Source: SIG672 sp045657105 | Lineage (GTDB): Bacteria; Bacillota; Clostridia; Oscillospirales; CAG-272 | Direction: 5' to 3' | Assembly (NCBI GenBank): GCA_045657105.1 | Contig: JAZOSN010000033.1 | Span: 1 to 22,713 of the forward strand | DNA: 22,713 bases | Shown here: one piece after another, positions 15,565 to 22,713 of the stretch | How the letters are laid out: each line of letters starts with the position of its first letter | Numbering within the stretch: the stretch's first letter is position 1 | Notes under the pieces: generated by a model | Told to the model about the DNA's origin: nothing | The model's input: the letters and a program-made list of their open reading frames with translations, nothing else | The model's database searches: none | Made by a program: the position numbers and the translations under genes

Positions 15565-17205
15565 TTAATACATTCCGCCGCCCATATTGGCTGCCGCAGC
15601 TGCTGCCGCCTCTGCCGCCTTCTTATCTTCCTTCTTCTCTGCAACTACTGCCTCGGTGGTGAGAACGGTAGATGCGATCGAAGCCGCGTTTTGAAGTGCG
15701 CTTCTCGTTACCTTTGCAGGGTCAACGATACCTGCTTCGAGCATATCGACGTACTTTTCGCTTGCCGCGTCAAAGCCGAAATGCTTCTTTCTGGAACGGA
15801 GGATCTTATCAACGATTACAGAGCCCTCAAATCCTGCGTTCTCTGCAATCTGACGGATAGGAGCTTCAAGCGCCTTTCTTACGATCATAACGCCGATTTT
15901 TTCGTCACCTTCGGTGGTTTTGAGAAGCTCGTTTATCTCGTCAACTACGTTGAGGTATGCAACTCCGCCGCCCGGGACGATTCCCTCTTCAACAGCCGCC
16001 TTTGTAGCGTTGAGAGCGTCCTCAATACGGAGCTTCATTTCCTTCATTTCGATCTCAGTAGCCGCGCCGACCTTGATAACGGCTACGCCGCCTGCGAGCT
16101 TTGCAAGACGCTCCTGAAGCTTTTCGCGGTCGAAATCCGATGTGGTGGTTTCAATTGCCGCCTTGATCTGACCAACGCGAGCCTTGATCTGTGCAGGCTC
16201 TCCGTCGCCGCCGACGATGATCGTGTTTTCTTTATTTACCTTGACCTGTCTTGCGTGTCCGAGCTGCATCATAGTAGCTTCCTTGATATCAAGACCAAGC
16301 TCGTCGGTAATGACCTCGCCGCCCGTGAGGATAGCGATGTCGCGGAGCATTTCCTTTCTTCTGTCGCCAAAGCCGGGAGCCTTGACTGCTACGCAGATAA
16401 AGGTGCCGCGAAGCTTATTGAGTACGAGAGTGGTGAGTGCCTCACCCTCAACGTCCTCTGCGATAATAAGAAGCTTCTTGCCTGCCTGAACTACCTGTTC
16501 GAGAAGCGGGAGAATATCCTGAATATTCGAGATCTTTTTATCGGTAATAAGAATGTAAGCGTCGTCGATAACAGCTTCCATCTTATCCATATCGGTTGCC
16601 ATATAGGGCGAGAGGTATCCTCTGTCGAACTGCATACCCTCTACTACCTCGCAGTAGGTGTCTGCGGTCTTGGATTCCTCAACGGTAATAACGCCATCTG
16701 CGCTCACCTTCTTCATAGCGTCTGCAATAAGAGCACCGATCTCACTGTCACCCGAGGAAATTGCGCCTACGCGAGCAATATCGTCCGAGCCGTTGACCTT
16801 CTGCGAGGAAGCAATAAGTGCCGCCACAGCCTTATCTACCGCCTTCTGGATACCCTTACGGATAACCATGGGGTTTGCGCCTGCGGTTACGTTCTTCATT
16901 CCCTCGGAAATGAACGCCTGAGCGAGAATGGTTGCGGTGGTAGTACCGTCACCTGCAATGTCGTTAGTCTTGGTAGCGACCTCTCTTACGAGCTGTGCGC
17001 CCATATTTTCCATCGGATCGTCGAGCTCGATCTCCTTTGCGATGGTAACACCGTCGTTAGTGATAAGGGGTGCACCGTACTTCTTATCGAGAACTACGTT
17101 TCTTCCCTTCGGTCCGAGGGTGATCTTAACAGTATTTGCAAGCTTATCTATACCTGCTTTAAGCGCATTACGCGCATCAGTCGAATATACAATATCCTTA
17201 GCCAT
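15565..17205 (-). CDS. groEL: Chaperonin GroEL (Hsp60)
   Basis: 546 residues, standard length. Typical start AKDIVYSTDARNALKAGIDK, ATP-site motifs TLGPKGRNVVLD and GDGTTTATILAQ, apical-domain GYLSPYM, and the Gly-Met-rich tail (NMGGGMY) after an Ala-rich stretch. It forms the 14-mer folding chamber that works with GroES. SD AGGAGG precedes the ATG, and groES ends 23 bp upstream in the same direction. The pair is controlled by CIRCE/HrcA. Confidence 0.98.
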   Translation of the reverse strand: MAKDIVYSTDARNALKAGIDKLANTVKITLGPKGRNVVLDKKYGAPLITNDGVTIAKEIELDDPMENMGAQLVREVATKTNDIAGDGTTTATILAQAFISEGMKNVTAGANPMVIRKGIQKAVDKAVAALIASSQKVNGSDDIARVGAISSGDSEIGALIADAMKKVSADGVITVEESKTADTYCEVVEGMQFDRGYLSPYMATDMDKMEAVIDDAYILITDKKISNIQDILPLLEQVVQAGKKLLIIAEDVEGEALTTLVLNKLRGTFICVAVKAPGFGDRRKEMLRDIAILTGGEVITDELGLDIKEATMMQLGHARQVKVNKENTIIVGGDGEPAQIKARVGQIKAAIETTTSDFDREKLQERLAKLAGGVAVIKVGAATEIEMKEMKLRIEDALNATKAAVEEGIVPGGGVAYLNVVDEINELLKTTEGDEKIGVMIVRKALEAPIRQIAENAGFEGSVIVDKILRSRKKHFGFDAASEKYVDMLEAGIVDPAKVTRSALQNAASIASTVLTTEAVVAEKKEDKKAAEAAAAAAANMGGGMY

Positions 17206-17228
17206 TGTTTTATTTCCTCCTAAAAAAC

Positions 17229-17516
17229 TTATTCAACGATAGCAAGGATGTCGCCCTGCTTCAAAATGGTGTACTCGGTCCCGTCGATCTTGACCTCGGT
17301 GCCCGAATATTTGCTCATAATAACCTTATCGCCTACCTTTACGTTCATAGGCTTAGTTTTTCCGTCCTCAGAGAGCTCGCCGGGTCCTACTGCGACAACC
17401 TGTGCGATCTGCGGCTTTTCCTGTGCGGACGCGGTAAGAATGATCCCGCTCTTAGTCGTTTCTTCTGCTTCGACCATCGTAACTACAACGCGGTCTGCCA
17501 GCGGTTTAAGTGTCAT
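17229..17516 (-). CDS. groES: Co-chaperonin GroES (Hsp10)
   Basis: 95 residues, standard length, with the family features TLKPLADRVVV, the mobile-loop region EETTKSGIILTASAQEKPQ, VVAVGPGE and GDKVIMSKYSGTEVKIDG. It caps the GroEL ring. SD GGAGG lies about 7 bp upstream. First gene of the groES-groEL operon. Confidence 0.98.
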   Translation of the reverse strand: MTLKPLADRVVVTMVEAEETTKSGIILTASAQEKPQIAQVVAVGPGELSEDGKTKPMNVKVGDKVIMSKYSGTEVKIDGTEYTILKQGDILAIVE

Positions 17517-17554
17517 AATAATTAACCTCCGTTATTATATGGTTTACTTTATCT

Positions 17555-17581
17555 TTGGCACTCTACTACTTTGAGTGCTAA
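17555..17581 (-). promoter_or_regulatory. CIRCE element (HrcA operator)
   Basis: Minus strand TTAGCACTC-N9-GAGTGCCAA; one arm is perfect and the other has a single change from consensus GAGTGCTAA. It lies between the -10 box and the groES start codon, where HrcA blocks transcription until heat stress. hrcA itself is not in the window. Confidence 0.95.
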
Positions 17582-17595
17582 ACTGTACATTTATC

Positions 17596-17623
17596 ATTGT
17601 ATATATTTTCTATTTTTTTTCAA
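17596..17623 (-). promoter_or_regulatory. groESL promoter
   Basis: Minus strand TTGAAA (17623-17618), 16-bp A/T-rich spacer, TACAAT (17601-17596), with CIRCE 14 bp downstream of the -10. Confidence 0.7.
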
Positions 17624-17750
17624 TAGGTTTTAACCATTATTCACATATAATTAACATTTGATCAACGAATTTTATCACTCGCGGCATACAACCGACGAAT
17701 TTCGCATATTTTAGAGCAGTAGAACGACTTTTTATTTCTCGGAGGCGCGT

Positions 17751-19073
17751 ATGGCCGCGTTTTTTAGTTTTATAAGCGATTTTTTAGTCGCTCCCGCTCT
17801 TCTCGTTATTCTCCTTTTGACAGGGGCATATATGTCGGTACGGCTCAAATTCTTTCAGATAACGAAAGCACCCTTCATAGCACATAATATGCTTAGCAGC
17901 AAAGGAAATATGTCAGGACGCTCCCCTTTTCGTGAGGTAACGGTTGCTCTTGCGGGAACGCTCGGAGTGGGCAATCTTATGGGGGTTGCGGCATCTATTG
18001 CGCTCGGCGGAGCAGGCTCCATATTCTGGATGTGGGCAGGCGCGTTTCTGTCCATGATACTGAAATACGCCGAGATTCTGCTTGCGGTCAAGTTCCGAAT
18101 AAGCAAAAACGGATCGTTTCTCGGCGGTGCGATGTATTATCTGAGATCGCCTTTTTTACGCTCTCTATTTGCCCTTTTATGCATCTGCACATCTTTCACA
18201 CTCGGAAATATGATGCAGTCGCGTGCAGTCAGTGAATGCTTTGAATACGTTTTCAGAGTTCCGCCGATACTCTGCGGCGCCATTCTTGCGCTAGTTGTTT
18301 TCCTTATTATTATAAACGGCCATCGCGGAGTATCCGATTTTACCTCGGTGATCATTCCGCTCGCCTGTGCTATATATATTGCAATTTCGGGATTTGTAAT
18401 CCTGACAAATCTGCGAGCACTACCATCCGTCTTTTCCGAAATATTCACCTCCGCCTTTACTCTGCCTGCCGCAACGGGCGGATTTATCGGAAATCTTATA
18501 ATTATGATACGCCCTATAAGATACGGGGTTTCGCGCGGACTTATAACCAACGAAGCAGGCTGCGGAACGGCTCCGATCGCCCACGCCGCCGCAGACACCG
18601 AGCACCCTGTCGCTCAGGGCTTTTGGGGGATCTTTGAGGTATTTGCCGACACTATTCTTCTCTGCACTCTCAGCGCGCTCGTTTTACTCATCGCGCGTCC
18701 GAACTATGCCGAGGGCGGCGATATGGAAAGCGTCCTTTTTGCATACCGTAGCTTTTGCGGAGGAATTTCAGACTACATTCTAAGCGTTTTAGTACTGCTC
18801 TTCGCCGTTGCAGGAATAGTCGGTTGGTTTTATTACGGACTGGTCGGACTTGAATATCTCGGAGAAAGCTCGAAGCATCTGAAAGCCATCAAAACATTCT
18901 ATTCGATAGTATACAGTATTTTTGTAATAATCGGATCTGTCTGTACCGCCGAGCTCATATGGGATCTGACCGACATTTCGATAGGTCTGATGGCGATAAT
19001 AAACACTCCGTGTATCTTCTCCTACCGCGAGCTTATCGTGCGCCAGACGAAGGAATTTTTCGCCAAAGCATAA
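17751..19073 (+). CDS. AGCS-family amino acid:sodium symporter (alanine/glycine type)
   Basis: 440 residues, about ten membrane spans. Family signatures include FREVTVALAGTLGVGNLMGVAASIALGGAGSIFWMW-type (residues about 60-95), GGAMYYL, and GYGVSRG-like RYGVSRGLITNEAGCGTAPIAHAAADT near 260-285, with VLLFAVAGIVGWFYYGLVGLEYL late in the protein. It imports alanine, glycine or a similar small amino acid with sodium; the sequence does not fix the substrate. SD GGAGG lies 5 bp before the ATG. Upstream, 17624-17750 holds no convincing promoter hexamers. Single-gene unit, convergent with hom. Confidence 0.92.
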   Translation: MAAFFSFISDFLVAPALLVILLLTGAYMSVRLKFFQITKAPFIAHNMLSSKGNMSGRSPFREVTVALAGTLGVGNLMGVAASIALGGAGSIFWMWAGAFLSMILKYAEILLAVKFRISKNGSFLGGAMYYLRSPFLRSLFALLCICTSFTLGNMMQSRAVSECFEYVFRVPPILCGAILALVVFLIIINGHRGVSDFTSVIIPLACAIYIAISGFVILTNLRALPSVFSEIFTSAFTLPAATGGFIGNLIIMIRPIRYGVSRGLITNEAGCGTAPIAHAAADTEHPVAQGFWGIFEVFADTILLCTLSALVLLIARPNYAEGGDMESVLFAYRSFCGGISDYILSVLVLLFAVAGIVGWFYYGLVGLEYLGESSKHLKAIKTFYSIVYSIFVIIGSVCTAELIWDLTDISIGLMAIINTPCIFSYRELIVRQTKEFFAKA

Positions 19074-19074
19074 A

Positions 19075-19098
19075 AACAGACCGCCGTTTGGCGGTCTG
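19075..19098 (-). terminator. Terminator of hom
   Basis: CAGACCGCC-GTTT-GGCGGTCTG (9 bp), with five T residues following on the minus strand. It starts right after the symporter stop codon and may be shared, although the plus-strand tail is poor in T. Confidence 0.85.
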
Positions 19099-19101
19099 AA
19101 A

Positions 19102-20316
19102 TTATCTTACATAGCGGAATACCGAATAGTCCTTTATATCTGCCGAGTAGAGCGCTTTTCTTATCTTACTTCTCGAAATATTTTCAATTATAATTCCGAC
19201 TCCGCTCTCGTCCCTAAATGCCTCGCTTGCCTTGGCAAAGAGCGAAAGAATATTTTCACAGGAGCTTTGACCGGGGATATAGACACAGTAAGTATCAGAC
19301 ACCTTATAGTTATCCGAAAGCATTCCGGGATCTGCAATAGTCCATGTTTCCTGCTCGGAGTCCTTACCCGCCTTGATTATCTCGATTATATCCGAAAGAA
19401 CTGCGCTTGCAGTGGGAAGCTTTCCTGCGCCCTTTCCGTACATCATAACATCGCCGAGATGCTGTGCATGGATCATAATAGCATTGAAAACGTCCGAAAC
19501 GCCCGAAAGCGGATTATCGTTTGATACTACACAGGGAGATACCGAAACATCGATCTTCTCGCCCTTCATACGTCTTGCGCTTGCGATAAGCTTGATCGAG
19601 CCGCCGAATTTCTCTGCCTTCTCGATAGTATCGAGCGTGACGGCAGATATGCCCTCGCAGCTTACGTTAGACTGAGGAATCATAGATCCGAATGCGAGTG
19701 CGGCGAGGATACAGATCTTTCTGCATGCGTCATCACCGTCAACGTCTGCCTTGGGATTAAGCTCTGCATATCCCTTCTGTTGAGCCTGAGAAAGAGCCTC
19801 GGCAAATGAGGTGCCGTCATCCTTCATATGAGTCAGTATATAGTTTGTGGTTCCGTTAAGGATACCGTCGATACCGTAGATCTCATTTGCCGCGAGCGAG
19901 GTCTTCATAGTGCGAAGGATCGGAATTCCGCCGCCTACACTTGCCTCGTAAAGATAGCGAACCTTATTTTCACGGGCTACGTCGCAAAGGAGCTTACCGT
20001 AAGCCGCAACGACCTCTTTGTTCGAGGTAACTACGCTCTTACCTGCATTTAGTGCTTTGAGAGTATAGTCAAACGCGACCTTGGTTCCGCCCATAGTTTC
20101 GCAAACGATCTCAACCTCGGGATCGTTCAGAATTATATCAAAGTCGTGGACAACTCTGTCCGCGTACTTGCTTTCGGGAAAATCTTTAAGGTCGAGAATA
20201 TACTTGATGTTTATAACGTCGTGTATTTCTCTGCATATTTTATTACAGCTTGCCGCGATAACGTCAGCGACACCTGCACCGACAGTACCGAAGCCGAGGA
20301 TTGCAATATTCTTCAT
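19102..20316 (-). CDS. hom: Homoserine dehydrogenase
   Basis: 404 residues. N-terminal Rossmann motif GFGTVGAG (8-15), then TSNKEVVAAYG and YEASVGGGIPILRTMK with the catalytic-domain GILNGTTNYIL and YAELNPKADVDGDDACRKI motifs that bind aspartate semialdehyde and position the catalytic Lys. The C-terminal 70 residues (about 335-404) look like an ACT-type regulatory domain (DTYCVYIPGQSSCENILSLFA), consistent with threonine feedback. It reduces aspartate 4-semialdehyde to homoserine for threonine and methionine synthesis. SD AGGAG lies 8 bp upstream. No thrB or thrC is adjacent. Confidence 0.96.
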   Translation of the reverse strand: MKNIAILGFGTVGAGVADVIAASCNKICREIHDVINIKYILDLKDFPESKYADRVVHDFDIILNDPEVEIVCETMGGTKVAFDYTLKALNAGKSVVTSNKEVVAAYGKLLCDVARENKVRYLYEASVGGGIPILRTMKTSLAANEIYGIDGILNGTTNYILTHMKDDGTSFAEALSQAQQKGYAELNPKADVDGDDACRKICILAALAFGSMIPQSNVSCEGISAVTLDTIEKAEKFGGSIKLIASARRMKGEKIDVSVSPCVVSNDNPLSGVSDVFNAIMIHAQHLGDVMMYGKGAGKLPTASAVLSDIIEIIKAGKDSEQETWTIADPGMLSDNYKVSDTYCVYIPGQSSCENILSLFAKASEAFRDESGVGIIIENISRSKIRKALYSADIKDYSVFRYVR

Positions 20317-20357
20317 ACAAAGGGCTCCTATGAATAAATTTTGTAAAAAGTATTTCT

Positions 20358-20385
20358 ATTATACCATTTTTTTATGAAATGTCAA
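20358..20385 (-). promoter_or_regulatory. hom promoter
   Basis: Minus strand TTGACA (20385-20380), 16-bp spacer, TATAAT (20363-20358), both perfect consensus. Confidence 0.87.
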
Positions 20386-20446
20386 GCAAATATCGCAGTT
20401 ATATGAGTCATTTATGCAAAAAAATCTCATTTTTGTAGCTTTGCAC

Positions 20447-20475
20447 TTGACAAGCTCGCCATTAAATAATATAAT
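20447..20475 (+). promoter_or_regulatory. Promoter of the DUF523 gene
   Basis: TTGACA (20447-20452), 17-bp spacer, TATAAT (20470-20475), both perfect. Divergent from the hom promoter, about 60 bp apart. Confidence 0.9.
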
Positions 20476-20504
20476 TAGTCAAAATAAACTGCTGTGGAGG
20501 AGAA

Positions 20505-20927
20505 ATGAAGATACTTGTAAGTGCATGTCTGCTCGGCAGACCTTGCAGATACGACGGCAGGTCGAAGCCCTGTGAAAAGGTGATCGAGCTTGCTATGCAC
20601 AAAGACGTTGAAATAATAGAGATCTGCCCCGAGCAGTTTGGCGGACTTCCGACACCGAGAGTGCCGTCCGAAAAAGTAGGTGACAGGGTAATCTCGAAGG
20701 ACGGCAAGGACGTCACAGAATTTTTTGAAAAAGGTGCAAAAAAGGCACTCGCCATCGCCAAAGAAAACTCCTGCGACTATGCAATACTCAAATCACTTAG
20801 CCCCTCCTGCTCGACCTCGTGCGTTTACGACGGAAGCTTTTCGGGCAAGGTGACAGACGGCATGGGAGTTACGGCAAAGTTATTTGCTGAAAACGGCATC
20901 AAGGTAGTTTCAGAAAATGATATATAA
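20505..20927 (+). CDS. DUF523 (YbbK-like) family protein
   Basis: 140 residues, usual length for the family. Signature VSACLLGRPCRYDGRSK (Cys8, Cys14), ICPEQFGGLPTPRVPSE, LKSLSPSCS and CVYDGSFSGKVTDGMGVTAKLF. The conserved Cys residues suggest metal or cluster binding, but the reaction is not established to my knowledge. SD GGAGG lies 7 bp upstream of the ATG. Monocistronic, with its own consensus promoter and terminator. Confidence 0.93.
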   Translation: MKILVSACLLGRPCRYDGRSKPCEKVIELAMHKDVEIIEICPEQFGGLPTPRVPSEKVGDRVISKDGKDVTEFFEKGAKKALAIAKENSCDYAILKSLSPSCSTSCVYDGSFSGKVTDGMGVTAKLFAENGIKVVSENDI

Positions 20928-20928
20928 G

Positions 20929-20958
20929 AAAAAGTCCGCATCTGCGGACTTTTTGTTT
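20929..20958 (+). terminator. Terminator after DUF523 gene
   Basis: AAAAAGTCCGC-ATCT-GCGGACTTTTT followed by GTTTT; strong and nearly symmetric, so it may also help stop the convergent rpiB transcript. Confidence 0.92.
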
Positions 20959-20988
20959 TATGTGAAACAATCGAAATTGCGACAGAAA

Positions 20989-21432
20989 TCACTTATTTTC
21001 GATGTCTTTTATCATATTTATACGCGTTAAGTGCTTATCTCCCATAAACTCAGTATTAAGGAAAATATCGGTAAGTCTTATCGCCTTTTCGGTATCAACA
21101 ACTCTTGCGCCCATACAGAGGATGTTCGCGTCGTTATGCGCTCTCGTCATCTCGGTAGAAAACTCATTTTCGCATACCGCCGCGCGGATACCTTTGACCT
21201 TATTTGCGGCGATAGACATTCCGATTCCCGTTCCGCAGATAAGTATTCCCTTTTCAAACTCGCCCGAAGCGACCTTCTCCGCCACCGCAAGCGCATAGAT
21301 CGGATAATGCACCGACTCGCTACTGTTGCAGCCGACGTCGGTAACGCTGTATCCGTTGTGTTCAAGATGTTTTATGACTTCAAGCTTCATATCATATGCC
21401 GCGTGGTCACATCCAATAATAATTTTTTTCAT
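20989..21432 (-). CDS. rpiB: Ribose-5-phosphate isomerase B
   Basis: 147 residues, typical RpiB length. Active-site motifs GCDHAAYDMK (Asp9, His10), CGTGIGMSIAANK with catalytic Cys66, and RAHNDANILCMGAR. It interconverts ribose 5-phosphate and ribulose 5-phosphate in the non-oxidative pentose phosphate pathway; some relatives act on allose or galactose 6-phosphate, but a lone gene of this type is most likely RpiB. SD AAAGGAAT precedes the ATG. It follows tsaB by 61 bp containing the hairpin repeat, in the same direction. Confidence 0.95.
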   Translation of the reverse strand: MKKIIIGCDHAAYDMKLEVIKHLEHNGYSVTDVGCNSSESVHYPIYALAVAEKVASGEFEKGILICGTGIGMSIAANKVKGIRAAVCENEFSTEMTRAHNDANILCMGARVVDTEKAIRLTDIFLNTEFMGDKHLTRINMIKDIENK

Positions 21433-21447
21433 TTTTTATTCCTTTCT

Positions 21448-21483
21448 CTAAGGGCTTTGCCCTTAGGATCCCACCAAAAAACT
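21448..21483 (-). repeat. Intergenic hairpin repeat, copy 2
   Basis: Minus strand AAGTTTTTTGGTGGGATC then CTAAGGGC-AAA-GCCCTTAG (8-bp stem). It sits between tsaB and rpiB, ending just before the rpiB SD. No U-tract follows, so it is not an ordinary terminator. Confidence 0.65.
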
Positions 21484-21493
21484 TTACTAAATT

Positions 21494-22198
21494 TTACTTA
21501 TCCTCTTTTGCAAGGCGTTCGAGGCGTTCTCTTTCTGCCTGAGGAACTCTGAGATAGGTCGGAGAAAGCCCGAGATCATCGGTAAAATCCCCTTTTTGAT
21601 ACTTGTCAAGAGCCACCATCGCAACGCTATATGCACTCTGTCTTACAAGTGCCTCGGGCGTATCGCAGATACCATCGTTTTTAAGCATTTTCCGTGCTAT
21701 TTCGTATCCGTCACCGCAAAGATATATCGGTCTGTCTGAGTATTTTTCGAGCTCCCTTTCAAGATCCTCTGCCGATATTGCTCTATCCTCGGTAAGTCTT
21801 GTGAAAGTCTTTCCGTCCGACTCAAAAAGCGCATTATAGAACTGCGAACGTCTGGCGTCCATCACCGGGGAAATAATTCCGCGAAATCCGCTGAGATTAT
21901 ATGCAAGTGCAGCGAGCGTCGAAACGCCGACACATTTTTTCTCTCCGTATGCAAGTCCTTTAACAAAGGAAACGCCGATCCTTACTCCCGTAAACGAACC
22001 CGGTCCCTCGGACACCGCAAACAGGTCTATATCAGACACGCTCCACGCGGCAGAGTCCATAAGCATTTCGAGCGAAGGAAGAAGAGTTTCACTATGAGTA
22101 TGACCGGTATTCAGATTTGTCTGAGCTATCGGTGTTTTATCCTCTGTGAGTGCCACGCTTAGCACGGTCGCACTCGTATCAACTGCCAAAATTTTCAT
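21494..22198 (-). CDS. tsaB: tRNA t6A synthesis protein TsaB
   Basis: 234 residues from ATG at 22198; a longer frame to 22273 runs into the intergenic repeat and its extra residues do not resemble the family. The start MKILAVDTSATVLSVAL, the motif SEGPGSFTGVRIGVSFVKGLA and SPVMDARRSQFYNALF are diagnostic of TsaB (YeaZ), an inactive ASKHA-fold partner of TsaD. With TsaE it supports threonylcarbamoyl transfer to A37 of ANN-decoding tRNAs. No good SD stands at normal distance (only GAATAGA), so translation may be weak or coupled. tsaE lies upstream in the same direction. Confidence 0.94.
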   Translation of the reverse strand: MKILAVDTSATVLSVALTEDKTPIAQTNLNTGHTHSETLLPSLEMLMDSAAWSVSDIDLFAVSEGPGSFTGVRIGVSFVKGLAYGEKKCVGVSTLAALAYNLSGFRGIISPVMDARRSQFYNALFESDGKTFTRLTEDRAISAEDLERELEKYSDRPIYLCGDGYEIARKMLKNDGICDTPEALVRQSAYSVAMVALDKYQKGDFTDDLGLSPTYLRVPQAERERLERLAKEDK

Positions 22199-22205
22199 AA
22201 TTCTA

Positions 22206-22337
22206 TTCGTAGGGCGTTGCCCTCCAAGCCTCCTACTTAGAAACTTTTTGAAAAAAGTTTCTAAGAACTTCAAAAACTTTACTTATACTCGGGAAACCTT
22301 TTTTTGTAAAAAGGTTTCCCGAACCCTTCCAAAAACT
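22206..22337 (-). repeat. Intergenic hairpin repeat cluster between tsaE and tsaB, copy 3
   Basis: Two units, each beginning TAAAGTTTTTG on the minus strand and each carrying a large palindrome: TCGGGAAACCTTTTT with its complement (22289-22322, 15-bp stem) and CTTAGAAACTTTTT with its complement (22236-22265, 14-bp arms). The second ends in a small AGGGC/GCCCT hairpin (22211-22223) like that of copy 2. No U-tract follows either stem in the transcription direction. Confidence 0.7.
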
Positions 22338-22713
22338 TTAAATTAAAATCTTTTCAATTTTAATTTTTCGTGTTTCGTCGCCCGAGCCGAGTATAGTTAC
22401 AAGGTAGTACTCCTCGGGAAGTGCCTGCTTGATCTTATCACACCATTCAACCGCCATTACGCAGTCTTTATAGTCATAAAAGCCGATCGAAACGAGGTCG
22501 TCCTCATCTGAAAGTCTATAAATATCAAAGTGACAAAGGCGTCTGTTTTCCCCTCTGTATTCATTGACTATCGCATAAGTCGGACTGCAAACGGGCGCGC
22601 CCGGAGTTATGACCGAAGCCATACCTCTTACAAACGCGGTCTTGCCTGCTCCGAGATCTCCGACAAGCGCAACGAAGTCGCTTTTTCCGAGTTCTTTTGC
22701 AAGAAGCGCGCCT
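22338..22713 (-). CDS. tsaE: tRNA t6A synthesis ATPase TsaE (N-terminus outside window)
   Basis: The frame is open to the right edge, giving 124 residues of the C-terminal part. It includes the Walker A motif GDLGAGKTAF about 20 residues in, VITPGAPVCSPTYAIVNEY (switch-like segment), HFDIYRLSDEDDLVSIGF, and VMAVEWCDKI, all hallmarks of TsaE (YjeE). It is the ATPase that drives the TsaBD complex in t6A formation. An internal ATG at 22622 lies after the Walker motif and is not the start. It belongs with tsaB downstream, 139 bp apart. Confidence 0.95.
   Translation of the reverse strand, partial: GALLAKELGKSDFVALVGDLGAGKTAFVRGMASVITPGAPVCSPTYAIVNEYRGENRRLCHFDIYRLSDEDDLVSIGFYDYKDCVMAVEWCDKIKQALPEEYYLVTILGSGDETRKIKIEKILI

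Noticed and set aside
15529..17223. Long plus-strand open frame opposite groEL
   Set aside because: It is the antisense shadow of a highly conserved groEL gene; no SD, no recognisable family.
22199..22273. Longer TsaB start
   Set aside because: The extra residues come from the palindromic repeat and do not match the family; MKILAVDTS is the expected start.
22236..22322. Two palindromes as ordinary terminators of tsaE
   Set aside because: Stems are long but lack a U-tract after them on the minus strand and share flanks with other intergenic repeats.

Overview
The window looks like a chromosomal segment of an anaerobic, gut-type Clostridia (Bacillota) bacterium of moderate GC. Supporting signs are strong consensus SigA-type promoters (TTGACA-17-TATAAT), AGGAGG ribosome binding sites, a CIRCE-controlled groES-groEL pair, a PerR-type regulator next to a rubredoxin-first (reverse) rubrerythrin, several Pro/Glu- or Pro/Thr-rich surface lipoproteins, and DUF4358/DHHW/MBOAT genes typical of this class. 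I cannot name genus or species.

Layout: (1) 1-861 is the tail of a membrane-anchored surface protein with DTPGT repeats. (2) 909-2790, minus strand: a double-PepSY secreted protein, then perR-rbr behind a consensus promoter and a PerR-like operator (peroxide defence). (3) 2869-7225, plus strand: a four-gene operon of SGNH-hydrolase lipoprotein with 47 Glu-Pro dipeptides, DUF4358 lipoprotein, MBOAT acyltransferase and DHHW protein, reading as a cell-surface polysaccharide O-acetylation module. (4) 7239-13133: a 5,895-bp transposable element bounded by inverted ends beginning GGTTATGTAA and by a perfect 8-bp target duplication TAGCAAAG. It carries an ISL3-family transposase plus cargo: a 461-aa lipoprotein, a 687-aa BspA-like (DUF285) repeat lipoprotein, and a 99-aa protein of unknown function. 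(5) 13149-15513: a secreted UshA-like 5'-nucleotidase lipoprotein whose promoter begins a few bases beyond the insertion site. (6) 15526-17623: groEL-groES with CIRCE, minus strand. (7) 17751-20475: AGCS amino-acid:sodium symporter, homoserine dehydrogenase, then a DUF523 gene transcribed divergently from hom. (8) 20989-22713, minus strand: rpiB, tsaB and the 3' part of tsaE (tRNA t6A synthesis), separated by copies of a hairpin-rich intergenic repeat.

The most interesting part is the transposon. Its 8-bp duplication and matching ends show that the surface-protein genes moved with the transposase. The BspA-like cargo gene has its own consensus promoter, followed by a leader of about 100 nt folding into three stacked helices (12, 7 and 7 bp) closed at the predicted 5' end, and then a UUCG-loop intrinsic terminator just before the gene. 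This resembles a riboswitch or attenuator that I cannot match to a known class. GTGTGG motifs recur at both ends and inside the transposase promoter, suggesting self-regulation.
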